A DNA stretch of 64,000 nt from Luteimonas sp. MC1825 (GCF_014764385.1 NZ_CP061714.1:1054001-1118000); one strand, 5' to 3'. Counted from the first letter of the stretch, positions 26,443-36,767 are shown. The notes: generated by a model from the letters alone, not told the origin. Made by a program: numbers and translations.

Positions 26443-28028
26443 GCGGCCACGACCTTGTAGGCGTAGGTGAAGACATAGACCAGTACCACCGAGCCGACCA
26501 TCGCGATGGCGAGGGCCATCGAGGCGTACTCGCGGCGGCGCTCGCCCGGAGTCGGATAGGCGGGCACGGTGGTCAGCAGCGGCAGTTGCGTGTGCTTCAC
26601 GATGAGATGGGGCGAGCGCACGCGCGGGTCGAGGCGCACCACCGCGAGCACCAGCGCCAACGGCAGCGCGATCGCCACCAGCAGGCCCGCGGCGGCGATG
26701 TGCATGAAGCGCAGGCCCGTCGGGCGCAGCGGCATGGTCGCGGGATCTTGCACGCGCAGGGTCAGGCCGCGATTTTCCTGGTCGAGGCCCATCGACACCC
26801 GCGCGTTCTCGCGCCGGCGCAGCAGGTCCTGGTAGATCTCGCGGTTGACCTCGTAGTCGCGGGTGAGCTCGGCCAGCGCACCCTCGGAGGCCGCGATCCG
26901 CCGGCTCCGGTCGAGTTCGTCATCCAGCAGCGACTGCGCGATCTGCAGCCGCGAGCGCGTGGCCGCGGTCTCGCGCCGCGCCTGCGCCAGCTGGCTGCGC
27001 AGCTCCTGGTAGAGCGGGTTGGCCTGCGCCTCGTCGGACAGGCCGCGTGCACCACCGGGTGATTCGCGGCGGCTGCGCTCGTCGGCAAGCATGCGGTTGA
27101 TGTCGTCGATCTGGTGGCGGAGGCGGACGACGTCGGGATGCTGCTCGGTGTAGGCCAGCAGCAGCCGGTCGTGCTCGGACTGGAGCTCGATCAGGCGTGT
27201 GCGGTACAGGCCTTCGCGGGTCTGCACGGCGGTGACCGCGGACTCGCCGGAGAGCTGCGCCTCGATCGAGGATTCGCGCGACTCATGCTCCAGCAAGGCC
27301 ATCCGCGTCTGCTCGAGCTGGGTGCGCAGTGCACCGATCCTGGAGGTGGCATCGGCGGCGCTGCCGGGCTGGGCGTCGACGTTGCGGGACTGGTATTCCT
27401 GCAGGTTGCCCTCGGCGCTCGACAGCTTGGCGTGGTACTCCTGCACCTTGCTGTCGATGAACTCGTAGGCCTCGCGGCTCTCGCGTCCCTTGGCCGCCGC
27501 GGCCTCGCTCATGAACATGGCCCCGAAGGCTTCGGTGATGCGGAAGGCGCGCTCGGGGTCGCGGTCGCGGTAGCTGATCTGCACGAGTTCCGGGCGCGGG
27601 CTCTCGATCAGGGTGCGGTTGCGGATGTCCTCCATCAGCCGGTCCTGTTCGAGCGCGCTGGGATTTTCATCAAGCCAGCCACCGACAGCCATGGCGGCCG
27701 ACAGGACCTTGCGGCCGTAGACGATCTGGCGCGCCATGCCGGCGCGGTCGGCCACGCCGGTGGGCACCGCGCGGCCCTCGAGCAACGGCTGGATGATGTC
27801 GCTGTCCTGGGCGAGGATCGTGACCGACGCGGTATAGATGCGCGGGATCACGAACAGGCCCACGACCAGGGTGAGCAGGGCGATCGCGGTGAAGATGGAA
27901 ACCAGCGGCACGATGCGCGTCCGCACTTCGCGCAGCAGGATGGGAAGAAGCTCGTTTGGCGTGAGTTCGGACGTGCTGGGCAGCGGAAGGCCGGGACGTC
28001 GCGGCGCGGCCAGGGCGTTGGAAGCCAT
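26439..28028 (-). CDS. Polysaccharide chain-length determinant (Wzz/PCP type)
   Basis: The 529-residue inner-membrane protein begins with a short cytoplasmic region and a first transmembrane helix near residue 45 (IFTAIALLTLVVGLFVI). A long periplasmic coiled-coil region (about 150-400) is rich in Glu, Gln and Arg. The second transmembrane region near residue 445 follows a Pro-rich stretch, and the protein ends at a third hydrophobic segment. It lacks a fused kinase domain; the kinase-like protein is encoded by the next gene. It controls polymer length and works with the Wza-type protein. The start shares a base with the Wza-type stop (TGATG). Confidence 0.9.
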   Translation of the reverse strand: MASNALAAPRRPGLPLPSTSELTPNELLPILLREVRTRIVPLVSIFTAIALLTLVVGLFVIPRIYTASVTILAQDSDIIQPLLEGRAVPTGVADRAGMARQIVYGRKVLSAAMAVGGWLDENPSALEQDRLMEDIRNRTLIESPRPELVQISYRDRDPERAFRITEAFGAMFMSEAAAAKGRESREAYEFIDSKVQEYHAKLSSAEGNLQEYQSRNVDAQPGSAADATSRIGALRTQLEQTRMALLEHESRESSIEAQLSGESAVTAVQTREGLYRTRLIELQSEHDRLLLAYTEQHPDVVRLRHQIDDINRMLADERSRRESPGGARGLSDEAQANPLYQELRSQLAQARRETAATRSRLQIAQSLLDDELDRSRRIAASEGALAELTRDYEVNREIYQDLLRRRENARVSMGLDQENRGLTLRVQDPATMPLRPTGLRFMHIAAAGLLVAIALPLALVLAVVRLDPRVRSPHLIVKHTQLPLLTTVPAYPTPGERRREYASMALAIAMVGSVVLVYVFTYAYKVVAA

Positions 28029-28645
28029 CAGAATGCACGCTCCGGAATCGTGATCACGTCGCCTGGCGCCACCCGGTGGTTGGTGGTCAGGTCGCCGCGG
28101 TCGAGGATGCGGTCCAGGCGCACCGCATAGGTCGTGGTCGACTCGTCGTTGCGGCGGTACAGCGCGGCACGGTCGGACGCCGCGAACTCGTTGACGCCGC
28201 CTGCCGCCAGCACCGCGTCGAGCACGGTCATCCCCTGGCGGTACGGGATCGAGATCGGCTGGCGCACGGCGCCGGTGACGCGCACGCGGGACAGGTATTC
28301 GTGGCTGCGCAGGTCGGTCAGGATCACGGCGACCTGCGGGTCACGCACGAAGGCGGCAAGCTTCTGCTGGATGTCGGCGGCCACGGCCGAGGGGGCGAGG
28401 CCACCGGCCACCACGTCACCGACCAGCGGCACCGAGATCCTGCCGTCCGGCCGCACCGGTACCGTGATCCCCAGTTCGGGATTGCGCCACACGGTCACCT
28501 GGACGATATCGTCGACACCGATCAGGTATTCGCCGACAGCGGCGCGCGGCTGGTCCGGCGGGACATCCACGCTGCCGCGGCTCGATGCGCATGCGCCCAG
28601 CAGGGCAGCGAGCGCGAGGGTGGCGATCAATCGGAACACGATCAT
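28028..28645 (-). CDS. Polysaccharide export lipoprotein (Wza/SLBB type)
   Basis: The 205-residue protein has a lipoprotein signal with lipobox LGAC near residue 19. The Poly_export motif EYLIGVDDIVQVTVWRNPELG comes next, then VRPDGRISVPLVGDV, and a SLBB-type domain around residues 115-205. Homologues of this small type are standard in exosortase-A loci. It would reside in the outer membrane or periplasm and guide the polymer out. ATG 28645 was chosen over the upstream GTG because GGAAG precedes it at good spacing. It is the first gene of the operon, and the shared 17-base element lies 29 bases upstream. Confidence 0.9.
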   Translation of the reverse strand: MIVFRLIATLALAALLGACASSRGSVDVPPDQPRAAVGEYLIGVDDIVQVTVWRNPELGITVPVRPDGRISVPLVGDVVAGGLAPSAVAADIQQKLAAFVRDPQVAVILTDLRSHEYLSRVRVTGAVRQPISIPYRQGMTVLDAVLAAGGVNEFAASDRAALYRRNDESTTTYAVRLDRILDRGDLTTNHRVAPGDVITIPERAF

Positions 28646-28673
28646 GTGCTGCACTTCCACGGAACCGGGATTG

Positions 28674-28690
28674 CCAGTAACAACGGCAAA
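28674..28690. promoter_or_regulatory. Shared 17-base element upstream of the Wza-type gene
   Basis: On the minus strand it reads TTTGCCGTTGTTACTGG, with flanking CAA. The counterpart at 2377-2393 reads TTTGCCGTTGGTAATGG on the minus strand. Both precede minus-strand polysaccharide operons, at 29 and 48 bases from the start codons. It is probably a regulator site or part of the promoter. Confidence 0.5.
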
Positions 28691-28745
28691 GCCCGGTGCG
28701 CCCGGTCACCGCTTGAGCGTGCTGCGCCTGGTCAGCCGCGTATGT

Positions 28746-29581
28746 TCAGCTTCCGAGCGAGTCGGCGACCGCGTGCGGCGACTTCATCCATGCGTAGTGG
28801 TCCGCGGGCACGCCCAGTTGGGCAGTCGACAGCGTGGTGACCCGGGCCTGTGACCTGGGCAGTCTCGAGAGCAGGTGATGCAGCGATGAGGCGGGGGCCA
28901 GCCAGTCGCGCTCGAGGAGCGTGGCGCGCACCGGTATGTCGAGCGTGGCCATGCGTGGCTCCAGGTCGCCCAGGCCGCGCACCGCGTAGCGGCCGCTGAT
29001 GGCCGTGGCGGACCAATCGCGCAGCAGTCCGCGTGCTTCGTTGCCGCCAAAGCCGATGCTGCGCCCTGGCAGCGCGCCGGCCCGATCCGCCAGCCAGGGC
29101 AGGAAGCGGTACGCCATCGGCAGCCACATGCGTTCGCGCAGGCGGAAGGCCCGCCACCACGGTGCGCCGCTGCCCACCAGCCAGAGCGTCGTGGCCGCGT
29201 CCGGGGCGAGCGCGAGCCTGCAGCAGGCGAGCTGGCCGCCGAGGCTGTGGCCACCGGCCACGCGCGCCAGGCCGGGCAGGGCCGCGTCGATCGCGGCCTC
29301 GCTGGCCGGGATGTCGTGTTCGAGCAGCTCGCGATAGCCCCAGTCCACCGCGCGGCCGGCGCGCAGGCTGCTGCTGCCATGGCCGCGCCATTCGTGGATG
29401 AAGACCGCCGTGCCGCGCTCGGCAAGCGCGTCGGCGAATGGCAGGTAATGGCGCGCCGCGATGCCGAGCGCCGGCAGCCACAGCAGGCTGCGGCGTGGCT
29501 GCGCCGGGATGCGCGCGAGCAGCTCGTAGCGGTGGTCGTCGCCGGCCCTGACTGCGATCACGCGCGCATCGCCGGCACCGA

Positions 29582-29585
<4 letters not shown>
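28746..29585 (-). CDS. Alpha/beta-hydrolase
   Basis: The 279-residue protein has the nucleophile elbow GGHSLGGQ with Ser114 and the family's early FIHEWRGHG block. ADHYAWMKSP near the C-terminus supplies a candidate catalytic His. The substrate is unknown; esterase or lipase-like hydrolysis is likely. The GTG start overlaps the thiD stop by 4 bases (GTGA), so it is co-expressed with thiD. That does not by itself link it to thiamine synthesis. Confidence 0.82.
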
Positions 29586-30385
<800 letters not shown>

Positions 30386-30455
30386 GCGCCTATTGTGCCG
30401 GGTCCTCGCTGCCTATGATGGGGAGGTCCCCGATGGAAGCCGAGGCCCCCACCGC

Positions 30456-32126
30456 ATGATCGCCGCAGTCGAAGCCTGGCGCGCCGGCCTGTTCAAGCGC
30501 GAGCGCTGGCTCGCCGACATCACCGCGGGCATCGTGGTCGGCATCGTCGCCCTGCCGCTGGCGATGGCGTTCGCGATCGCCAGCGGCGTCAAGCCGGAGC
30601 AGGGCCTGTACACCGCGATCATCGCGGGCGCGGCGGTGGCGCTGTTCGGCGGTACCCGCATCCAGGTGGCCGGCCCAACCGGCGCCTTCGTGGTCATCCT
30701 CGCCGGCGTGGTCGCCGAGTTCGGCGTGCAGGGGCTGCTGGTGGCCACGCTGATGGCCGGGGTGATCCTGGTGGTGATGGGGCTTGCGCGGCTCGGCGGG
30801 GTGATCCGCTTCATCCCCGATCCGGTGATCGTAGGTTTCACGGCCGGCATCGCGGTGATCATCTGGGTGGGCCAGTGGCAGTACTTCTTCGGGCTTCCGG
30901 CGCCGGCCGGGGGCGCGTTCTACCACCAGGCCTGGAGCCTGCTGCAGGCGCTGCCGGGACTGCACCTGCCGACCACGCTGCTGGCGCTGGGCAGCCTGGT
31001 GCTGGCGGTGCTGGGCCCGCGGTTGCCGTACCTGGCAAAGGTGCCGGGTCCGCTGCTGGCGATGCTCGCCGCCACCGCGTTCAACGCCGCGTTCGCGCCG
31101 GCGGGCGTGGCCACGATCGAATCGGCCTTCGGCGCGATCCCGCGCGAACTGCCGTCGTTCGCCTGGCCGGACATGGACTTCGACACCGTCACGCTGCTGC
31201 TGCCGGCGGCGTTCACCATCGCCATGCTCGGCGCGATCGAATCGCTGTTGTCGGCGGTGATCGCCGACGGCATGGGCGGCACCCGCCACGACTCCAACCA
31301 GGAGCTGGTGGGGCAGGGCATCGCCAACATCCTGTCGCCGCTGTTCGGCGGCATCGCCGCCACCGGCGCACTGGCGCGCACCGCCACCAACCACCGCAAC
31401 GGCGCCACCGGACCGCTCGCCGCGATGGTCCACTCGATCACCCTGCTGCTGGTGCTGGTGGTCCTCGCTCCCTACGCGGGCAAGGTGCCACTGTGCGCGC
31501 TGGCGGCGATCCTGTTCGTGGTCGCCTGGAACATGAGCGAGGCAGGGCGCTTCCTGCGCATGGCGCGCAGGGCTCCGCGCGCCGACGTGGCAATCCTGCT
31601 GGTCACTTTCGCGCTCACCCTGCTGACCGACCTGGTGGTGGCGGTGAACATCGGCGTGATCCTGGCCATGTTCCAGTTCATGCGCCGGATGAGTGCTTCG
31701 GTGGAGGTGGTCCAGCACGGGCAGGCGAGCCTGCAGCAGGAGCTCGCCCTGGCCGGCATGGAGGCGCTGCCCGAGGACGTCCTGGTGTACGCGATCGAGG
31801 GACCGTTCTTCTTCGGTTCCGTCGACTCGCTGCAGCGTGCCCTGTCGTGGTCGCGCATCGCGCCAAGCCATGTCGTGCTGCGGCTCGAGCGCGTGCCCTT
31901 CATGGACGCCACCGGCCTGAAGCGCCTCGAATCGACGATCGCCGGCCTGCGCGCGCGCGGCATCCAGGTGCTGCTGAGTGGCGCCAACCTCGCCGTCCTG
32001 CGCAAGCTGGTTCGCGCCGACATCATCCGCCGCGACGACTCCGCCAGCTACTTCAAGGATCTCGCGTCCGCGCTGCGCCATGCGCAGGCCGCACGCACGA
32101 GCGACAAGGCGCCGCAGGACGAGTGA
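30456..32126 (+). CDS. SulP-family anion transporter with STAS domain
   Basis: The 556-residue protein has a 12-14-segment membrane domain. It starts [38 protein letters not shown], the SulP signature region, and has [12 protein letters not shown] and [22 protein letters not shown] further on. The C-terminal STAS domain (about 450-540) includes [14 protein letters not shown]. SulP proteins carry sulfate, bicarbonate or other anions. The ion cannot be told from this sequence and no neighbour helps. The start at 30456 is the first ATG after a GAGG run. It is a single gene transcribed toward the PhoH gene. Confidence 0.9.
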   Translation: MIAAVEAWRAGLFKRERWLADITAGIVVGIVALPLAMAFAIASGVKPEQGLYTAIIAGAAVALFGGTRIQVAGPTGAFVVILAGVVAEFGVQGLLVATLMAGVILVVMGLARLGGVIRFIPDPVIVGFTAGIAVIIWVGQWQYFFGLPAPAGGAFYHQAWSLLQALPGLHLPTTLLALGSLVLAVLGPRLPYLAKVPGPLLAMLAATAFNAAFAPAGVATIESAFGAIPRELPSFAWPDMDFDTVTLLLPAAFTIAMLGAIESLLSAVIADGMGGTRHDSNQELVGQGIANILSPLFGGIAATGALARTATNHRNGATGPLAAMVHSITLLLVLVVLAPYAGKVPLCALAAILFVVAWNMSEAGRFLRMARRAPRADVAILLVTFALTLLTDLVVAVNIGVILAMFQFMRRMSASVEVVQHGQASLQQELALAGMEALPEDVLVYAIEGPFFFGSVDSLQRALSWSRIAPSHVVLRLERVPFMDATGLKRLESTIAGLRARGIQVLLSGANLAVLRKLVRADIIRRDDSASYFKDLASALRHAQAARTSDKAPQDE

Positions 32127-32139
32127 CCGCACGCCCGGG

Positions 32140-32168
32140 GTCTTCCCCCGCGGGCGCGGAGGGAAGAC
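32140..32168. terminator. Stem-loop between convergent SulP and PhoH genes
   Basis: GTCTTCCC (32140-32147) pairs perfectly with GGGAAGAC (32161-32168) around a GC-rich loop. There is no T-run, so it is not a classical intrinsic terminator. It may stabilise both 3' ends. Confidence 0.35.
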
Positions 32169-32198
32169 GTGGCTGGTTGCCGTCCCGCGGCGACGCCC

Positions 32199-33605
32199 TT
32201 ACAGCACCTCGGACGCGTAATCCGCCAGGCGCGAGCGCTCGCCGCGGCGCAGCGTCACGTGCGCGCTGTGCGCCCAGTGCTTGAAGCGATCCACCGCGTA
32301 GGTCAGGCCCGAGGTGGTTTCGGTGAGGTAGGGCGTATCGATCTGCTCCACGTTGCCCAGGCATACGATCTTGGTGCCCGGGCCCGCGCGCGTGATCAAT
32401 GTCTTCATCTGCTTGGGCGTCAGGTTCTGCGCCTCGTCGAGGATCAGCCAGCGATCGAGCAGGGTGCGCCCGCGCATGAAGTTCATCGAGCGGATCTTGA
32501 TGCGCGACGCCAGCAGGTCGTTGGTGGCCGCGCGGCCCCAGCTTCCGCCTTCCTTGTTGTGCGGCATCAGCACTTCCAGGTTGTCGGTGAGCGCGCCCAT
32601 CCACGGCGTCATTTTTTCTTCTTCGGTACCCGGCAGGAAGCCGATGTCCTCGCCGACGCTGATGGTGGCGCGCGTCATGATGATCTCGCGGTAGCGCTGC
32701 GCATCCATCGTCTGCGCCAGGCCCGCCGCGAGCGCCAGCAAGGTCTTGCCGGTGCCGGCGGTGCCGAGCAGGGTGACGAAATCGATCTCCGGGTCCATCA
32801 GCGCGTTCAGCGCGAAGTTCTGTTCGCGGTTGCGCGCCACGATGCCCCACACCGCATGCTGGTGGCTGCGGTAGTCGTCGACGATCTGCAGCGTGACGCG
32901 GTCGCCTTCCACTTTCGCCACGCGCAGCTCGGCATCCTCGTCGCCGGGCAGGTACAGGTACTGGTTGGAATACCAGTCGTCCTCGTCGCTGCGGCGCAGC
33001 TCGTAGTAGGTGCGGCCCTTTTCGGTCCAGGACTTCAGGTCCTTGCCATGCCGCTGCCAGAAATCGTCCGGCAGCGCGGTGGCGCCGGTGTAGAGCAGGC
33101 TGAAATCATCGAGCGCGCGGTCGTTCTCGTAGTCCTCGCTGGCGAGTCCCGCGATCGCCGCCTTGATGCGCAGGTTGATGTCCTTGGAGACGAACACCAC
33201 CGGGTGGTCGGGCTCCGCGCGGCGCAGGTCGAGGATCGCGCCGAGGATGCGGTTGTCCGGCCCGGCCACCGCGAACGAGCCGGCATCCTCCCTGGGCGCG
33301 GTGGTCTGGAAGCGCAGGCAGCCGGAGCTGCCGGCACCGCGCAGCTGCAGCCCGCCGGGGCGCTCCAGCCTGAGACCGGAGGCGATGCGGTCGGCGCCCT
33401 GCGCCTCGATCAGTTCGTTGATGAAGCGGCTGGCCTGGCGTGCGTTGCGGCTCGCCTCCGTCGTGCCCTTCTTGCCGTTGTCGAGCTCCTCGATGACCTG
33501 CATCGGCAGGTAGACGTCATGCTCCTCGAACTTGAACAGCGCGGTCGGGTCGTGCATCAGCACGTTGGTGTCGAGCACGTATATCAGCTTCGCGTCTGTG
33601 ATCAT
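32199..33605 (-). CDS. PIN-PhoH fusion protein (PhoH2/YlaK type)
   Basis: The 468-residue protein has an N-terminal PIN-like nuclease domain (about residues 1-190). It includes IYVLDTNVLMHDP, VIEELD and VFVSKDINLRIKA, whose acidic residues match the metal-binding positions. The C-terminal PhoH ATPase/helicase domain (about 260-468) has Walker A GTAGTGKT near residue 280 and Walker B RWLILDEAQNL. Fusions of this kind act as RNA helicase-ribonucleases in other bacteria. The cellular target here is unknown. ATG 33605 is preceded by GGAG at 8-9 bases. It follows the bcp gene on the same strand after a 105-base gap. Confidence 0.92.
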   Translation of the reverse strand: MITDAKLIYVLDTNVLMHDPTALFKFEEHDVYLPMQVIEELDNGKKGTTEASRNARQASRFINELIEAQGADRIASGLRLERPGGLQLRGAGSSGCLRFQTTAPREDAGSFAVAGPDNRILGAILDLRRAEPDHPVVFVSKDINLRIKAAIAGLASEDYENDRALDDFSLLYTGATALPDDFWQRHGKDLKSWTEKGRTYYELRRSDEDDWYSNQYLYLPGDEDAELRVAKVEGDRVTLQIVDDYRSHQHAVWGIVARNREQNFALNALMDPEIDFVTLLGTAGTGKTLLALAAGLAQTMDAQRYREIIMTRATISVGEDIGFLPGTEEEKMTPWMGALTDNLEVLMPHNKEGGSWGRAATNDLLASRIKIRSMNFMRGRTLLDRWLILDEAQNLTPKQMKTLITRAGPGTKIVCLGNVEQIDTPYLTETTSGLTYAVDRFKHWAHSAHVTLRRGERSRLADYASEVL

Positions 33606-33710
33606 CAGGACTCCAGTCCCGTCAGTGGAAGATGGCAAACGGATGCGCGCGGCGGCAGGCCGGCGGGGTGTGCGCGGGAGGGCGGGGACGCCGTGCTGCG
33701 CGGGGGCGGC

Positions 33711-34190
33711 TCACCTGGAGCGCGCGTCCTTCAGGGCGTCGAGCACGGCCTGGGCGTGGCCCGGCACGCGCACCTTGCGCCAGGCGCGATGGATGCGGCC
33801 GGCGGGATCAAGCAGGAACGTGCTGCGCTCGATGCCGAGCACCTTGCGGCCGTACATGTTCTTTTCGCGGATCACGTCGAAGGCGCGGCACAGGGCCTCG
33901 TCGGCATCGCTGACCAGCGGGAAGCGGAAGCCCTGCTTCGCGCAGAAGTTGTCGTGCGACTTCACCGTGTCGCGCGAGACGCCAAGCACGTCGGCGTCCA
34001 GCGCATGGAAATCGGCGAGCAGGACGTTGAAGTCCAGGCCCTCGGTGGTGCAGCCGGGCGTGGCGTCCTTGGGATAGAAGTACAGCACCAGCCAGCGGCC
34101 CGCATGCGCATCGAGCGTGGTCGTGCTGCCACCGGAGAGCTGCAGCGGAAGCTTGCGCGTGGCGCGTTCGATCGTGTCGTTCTCGTTCAT
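33711..34190 (-). CDS. bcp: Peroxiredoxin, Bcp type
   Basis: The 159-residue thioredoxin-fold protein has [17 protein letters not shown] with peroxidatic Cys47. It reduces hydrogen peroxide and organic hydroperoxides. It lacks the Cys five residues further on that E. coli Bcp uses to resolve the oxidised form. Instead Cys83 (in NFCAKQGF) sits where Xanthomonas-type Bcp has its resolving Cys. Cys101 is an additional candidate. The gene follows gcvR on the same strand, the order also seen in E. coli. The full-length frame starts with ATG 34190. Confidence 0.95.
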   Translation of the reverse strand: MNENDTIERATRKLPLQLSGGSTTTLDAHAGRWLVLYFYPKDATPGCTTEGLDFNVLLADFHALDADVLGVSRDTVKSHDNFCAKQGFRFPLVSDADEALCRAFDVIREKNMYGRKVLGIERSTFLLDPAGRIHRAWRKVRVPGHAQAVLDALKDARSR

Positions 34191-34212
34191 CGGTCTGCTT
34201 TCGGCGCCCGCG

Positions 34213-34779
34213 TCAGAACTTCATCGGATCCATGATGGCGTCGAGGTTGAGGTGGTCGCAGAACTCGAGGAAGTCGTCGCGCAGCGCGGCGATGTGCATG
34301 TCGGCCGGCACGCCGATGGTGATCTGCGCCGAGAACATGTCGGCGCCGGTCTGCATGGCGCGGTAGCGCGAACAGTGCAGGCTTTCGATGGTGATGTTCT
34401 GGTGGTCGAAGAAATCCGCCAGCTGGAACAGGATCCCCGGCTTGTCCGACGCCACCACTTCGACGATGTACGGCAGCAGGTTGGACTGGATGGGCTTGGG
34501 GCCGGTGCGGTACCAGACCAGCTTCAGGTCTTCCTCGCGCTCCAGCCGCGAAAGCATGGCCTCGAGCTTGGCGACCGCGTCCCAGGAGCCGGTGGCCAGC
34601 GCGGTCACCGAGACATCGCGGCCAACGGTCGACAGGCGCGTGTCGACCAGGTTGCAGCCGCTGTCGGCAATGCGTCGCGACACCGCCAGCAGCGGCGAGC
34701 GGGGATGCGTCGTGTAGGCGTTGATCAGCAGGTGGTTTTCGGTCGGCGCGGGCCGGGCGGTGGTGTCGGTGTCGGTCAA
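34213..34779 (-). CDS. gcvR: Glycine cleavage system transcriptional repressor family protein
   Basis: The 188-residue protein consists of two ACT-like domains, about residues 15-90 ([34 protein letters not shown]) and 105-185 ([29 protein letters not shown]). GcvR-type proteins repress the glycine cleavage operon through GcvA in E. coli; whether this holds here is not shown. No in-frame ATG lies near the N-terminus. TTG 34779, with GTGGAA upstream, was taken as start; GTG 34791 is an alternative. It is divergent from dapA, which also appears to start with TTG. Confidence 0.82.
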   Translation of the reverse strand: MTDTDTTARPAPTENHLLINAYTTHPRSPLLAVSRRIADSGCNLVDTRLSTVGRDVSVTALATGSWDAVAKLEAMLSRLEREEDLKLVWYRTGPKPIQSNLLPYIVEVVASDKPGILFQLADFFDHQNITIESLHCSRYRAMQTGADMFSAQITIGVPADMHIAALRDDFLEFCDHLNLDAIMDPMKF

Positions 34780-34880
34780 GGCGGGTTCCACGGGAGCGGC
34801 AATGGCGAAGGAGACCCGGGGAGCCGCTTCCCGCCAGGGCCTGAACGCAGGCTCCGCGGGCGCCCGGAGGCTGTGGCCAG

Positions 34881-34940
34881 CATACTTGCCCGCGCTTCGA
34901 GGCCGCAAGTAAGATCGACCCCGCCGCGCGCATACTTGCG
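34881..34940. promoter_or_regulatory. Three TACTTGC copies in the gcvR/dapA divergent region; candidate dapA promoter
   Basis: TACTTGC occurs at 34883-34889, inverted (GCAAGTA) at 34905-34911, and again at 34933-34939. The first two form a perfect 7-bp dyad. The last includes CATACT (34931-34936), a fair -10 box for dapA, which would give a leader of about 32 bases. The copies could be operator half-sites. Confidence 0.4.
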
Positions 34941-34974
34941 CCGCGTTCCGCACGTTTCCCCTCGAAGGCCCAGC

Positions 34975-35886
34975 TTGCATCTTTCCGGCAGCATCACCGC
35001 GCTGGTGACTCCCTTCACGGCGTCCGGCGACCTTGACCTCGACGCCTGGCAGCGCCTGATCGCCGCGCAGCTGGCGGCGGGCACCCAGGCGCTCGTGGTC
35101 GCCGGTTCCACCGGCGAGGCCGCGGCGCTGACCGACGACGAATACGAGACCCTGCTGCGTGCCGCCGTGGTGCAGGTGGCGGGGCGTGTGCCGGTGTTGG
35201 CCGGCACCGGGCAGTCGGCCACCGCGCGCACCATTGCGCAGACGCGTCGCGCCGCCACGTGTGGCGCCGATGCGGCGCTGGTGGTCACGCCGCCCTACGT
35301 GCGGCCCACCCAGGCCGGCCTGCTGGCGCATTACCGCGCCGTGGCCGACGACGGCGCGCTGCCGGTGGTGCTGTACAACGTGCCGCCGCGCACCGGCTGC
35401 GACATGCTGCCGGCCACCGTTGCCGGGCTGGCCACGCATCCGGCCATCATCGGCATCAAGGAAGCGCGTGGCGACGCCGACCGCATGCAGGCGTTGCTGA
35501 GCCTGCGCGGCCCGGGCTTCAGCATCCTCAGCGGCGACGATCCCACGGCCGTGCGTGACATGCTGGCCGGCGCAGATGGCGTGGTGTCGGTGGCGTCCAA
35601 CGCCGCGCCCGCGGCGTTCCGCCTGCTGTGCGACCTGGCCCGCAGCGGCGATGCCGTGGCGGCCGCCGCGCTCAATGCGCGGCTGGGCGAGACGGTCGCG
35701 TTCTGCGGGGTGGAATCCAACCCGATCCCGGTCAAGGCGCTGCTCGCAAGGCGCGGCCTCGGCCATCGCGACGGCATCCGCCTGCCGCTGCTGCCGCTGT
35801 CCCATGCACATGCCGCCGCGGCCGACGGCATCGCCGCCGGCCTCGAGGCCCTCGAACAATCCTGCCGCGACCAGCTCGCGGCCTGA
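34975..35886 (+). CDS. dapA: 4-hydroxy-tetrahydrodipicolinate synthase
   Basis: The 303-residue TIM-barrel enzyme condenses pyruvate with aspartate semialdehyde in lysine and diaminopimelate synthesis. The Schiff-base Lys162 (GIKEARGD) and catalytic Tyr134 (LYNVPPRTG) correspond closely to Lys161 and Tyr133 of the E. coli enzyme. GSTGEAAAL forms the pyruvate-binding site. No ATG is near the conserved start; TTG 34975, with GAAGG six bases upstream, fits. The BamC-like lipoprotein gene follows, as dapA-nlpB does in E. coli. Confidence 0.96.
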   Translation: MHLSGSITALVTPFTASGDLDLDAWQRLIAAQLAAGTQALVVAGSTGEAAALTDDEYETLLRAAVVQVAGRVPVLAGTGQSATARTIAQTRRAATCGADAALVVTPPYVRPTQAGLLAHYRAVADDGALPVVLYNVPPRTGCDMLPATVAGLATHPAIIGIKEARGDADRMQALLSLRGPGFSILSGDDPTAVRDMLAGADGVVSVASNAAPAAFRLLCDLARSGDAVAAAALNARLGETVAFCGVESNPIPVKALLARRGLGHRDGIRLPLLPLSHAHAAAADGIAAGLEALEQSCRDQLAA

Positions 35887-35908
35887 ACCGCTTTCCCAGG
35901 AGACCGTC

Positions 35909-36427
35909 ATGCCGCTTTCCCGCACAGCCCTTCGCTCGACCACCGTCGCCGCGCTCGCCGTCGTACTGGTCGCCACCACCGGCTGCAGCTGGTTCCGCAA
36001 GGACAGCGCCCTGTTCACGCCGAGCCCCGAGAACCGTCCGCTGGAAGTGCCGCCGGATCTCGACCGCCCCGACACCAGCTCGGCGCTGCGCATGCCCGAG
36101 GCCGGCGGCGTGAGCCGCTCGAGCATGTCGGCCCCGGCGGCCGCCATGGCCGCGGCCAGCAACGGCTTCACCGTGGCCGCCGAGCGCGACGCGGTGTTCC
36201 AGCGCGTCGAAGGCCTGCTGCAGGGCATCGACGGCGTCACCGTGGTCAGCAAGGCGCAGCTGCTTGGCACCTATGACATCGATTACGCCGACAGCAAGTT
36301 CCTGGTGCGCGTGACCAAGGTCGATGGCGGCACCTATGTCTCCGCGGTCGATCCGCGCGGGCTGGCCGCCACCGGCGAAGGCGCGGTCAAGGTGATCGCC
36401 GCGCTGAAGGCAGGCCTGGCACCGTAA
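35909..36427 (+). CDS. Lipoprotein, BamC/NlpB-like
   Basis: The 172-residue protein has a lipoprotein signal ending TTGCSW (Cys near residue 23). A PLEVPPDLDRP motif, found just after the N-terminus of BamC proteins, follows near residue 43. It then has one globular domain (about residues 75-170). BamC is an accessory lipoprotein of the BAM complex that inserts outer-membrane proteins. E. coli BamC is twice as long, so this would be a single-domain version. The place directly after dapA supports the call. AGGAGA six bases upstream marks the start. Confidence 0.75.
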   Translation: MPLSRTALRSTTVAALAVVLVATTGCSWFRKDSALFTPSPENRPLEVPPDLDRPDTSSALRMPEAGGVSRSSMSAPAAAMAAASNGFTVAAERDAVFQRVEGLLQGIDGVTVVSKAQLLGTYDIDYADSKFLVRVTKVDGGTYVSAVDPRGLAATGEGAVKVIAALKAGLAP

Positions 36428-36443
36428 GCGCGGCCGGCGTTGC

Positions 36444-36767
36444 TCAGCGCTCGAGCAGCGGCAGCTTGTTCGGCTTGCCTTCCCATTCCTTGGCGTCGGG
36501 CGGGCCGTCCTTGCGGGTGGTGATCACCGGCCACTCCTTGGACAGCTCGGCATTCAGCGCGAGAAAGCCTTCCTGCCCCGCGGGCACGTCGTCCTCGGGA
36601 TAGATCGCGCCGATCGGGCACTCCGGCTCGCACAGCGTGCAGTCGATGCACTCGTCGGGGTCGATCACCAGGAAGTTTGGTCCTTCGTGGAAACAGTCGA
36701 CCGGGCACACCTCGACGCAGTCGGTGTACTTGCACTTGATGCAGTTTTCGGTGACGACGAAGGGCAT
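36444..36767 (-). CDS. fdxA: Seven-iron ferredoxin (3Fe-4S/4Fe-4S)
   Basis: The 107-residue protein has [16 protein letters not shown] at the N-terminus and [12 protein letters not shown] near residue 40, the cysteine patterns of FdxA-type ferredoxins. These hold one 3Fe-4S and one 4Fe-4S cluster. It is a soluble electron carrier; its partners are unknown. The long C-terminal tail is common in this group. It lies downstream of tRNA-Glu on the same strand, but a strong terminator separates them, so it must have its own promoter in the roughly 75 bases between. Confidence 0.95.
   Translation of the reverse strand: MPFVVTENCIKCKYTDCVEVCPVDCFHEGPNFLVIDPDECIDCTLCEPECPIGAIYPEDDVPAGQEGFLALNAELSKEWPVITTRKDGPPDAKEWEGKPNKLPLLER

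Noticed and set aside
28660..28690. A sigma-54 promoter reading TGGCAA upstream of the Wza-type gene
   Set aside because: The invariant GC at 10 bases after GG is missing in either phase, so the -24/-12 pattern is not met.
32140..32168. A classical rho-independent terminator after the SulP gene
   Set aside because: The stem is perfect but no T-run follows on either strand, so it is listed only as a low-confidence stem-loop.
34881..34940. A small CRISPR-like or satellite repeat
   Set aside because: Only three 7-base copies in alternating orientation and unequal spacing; a regulatory explanation is better.
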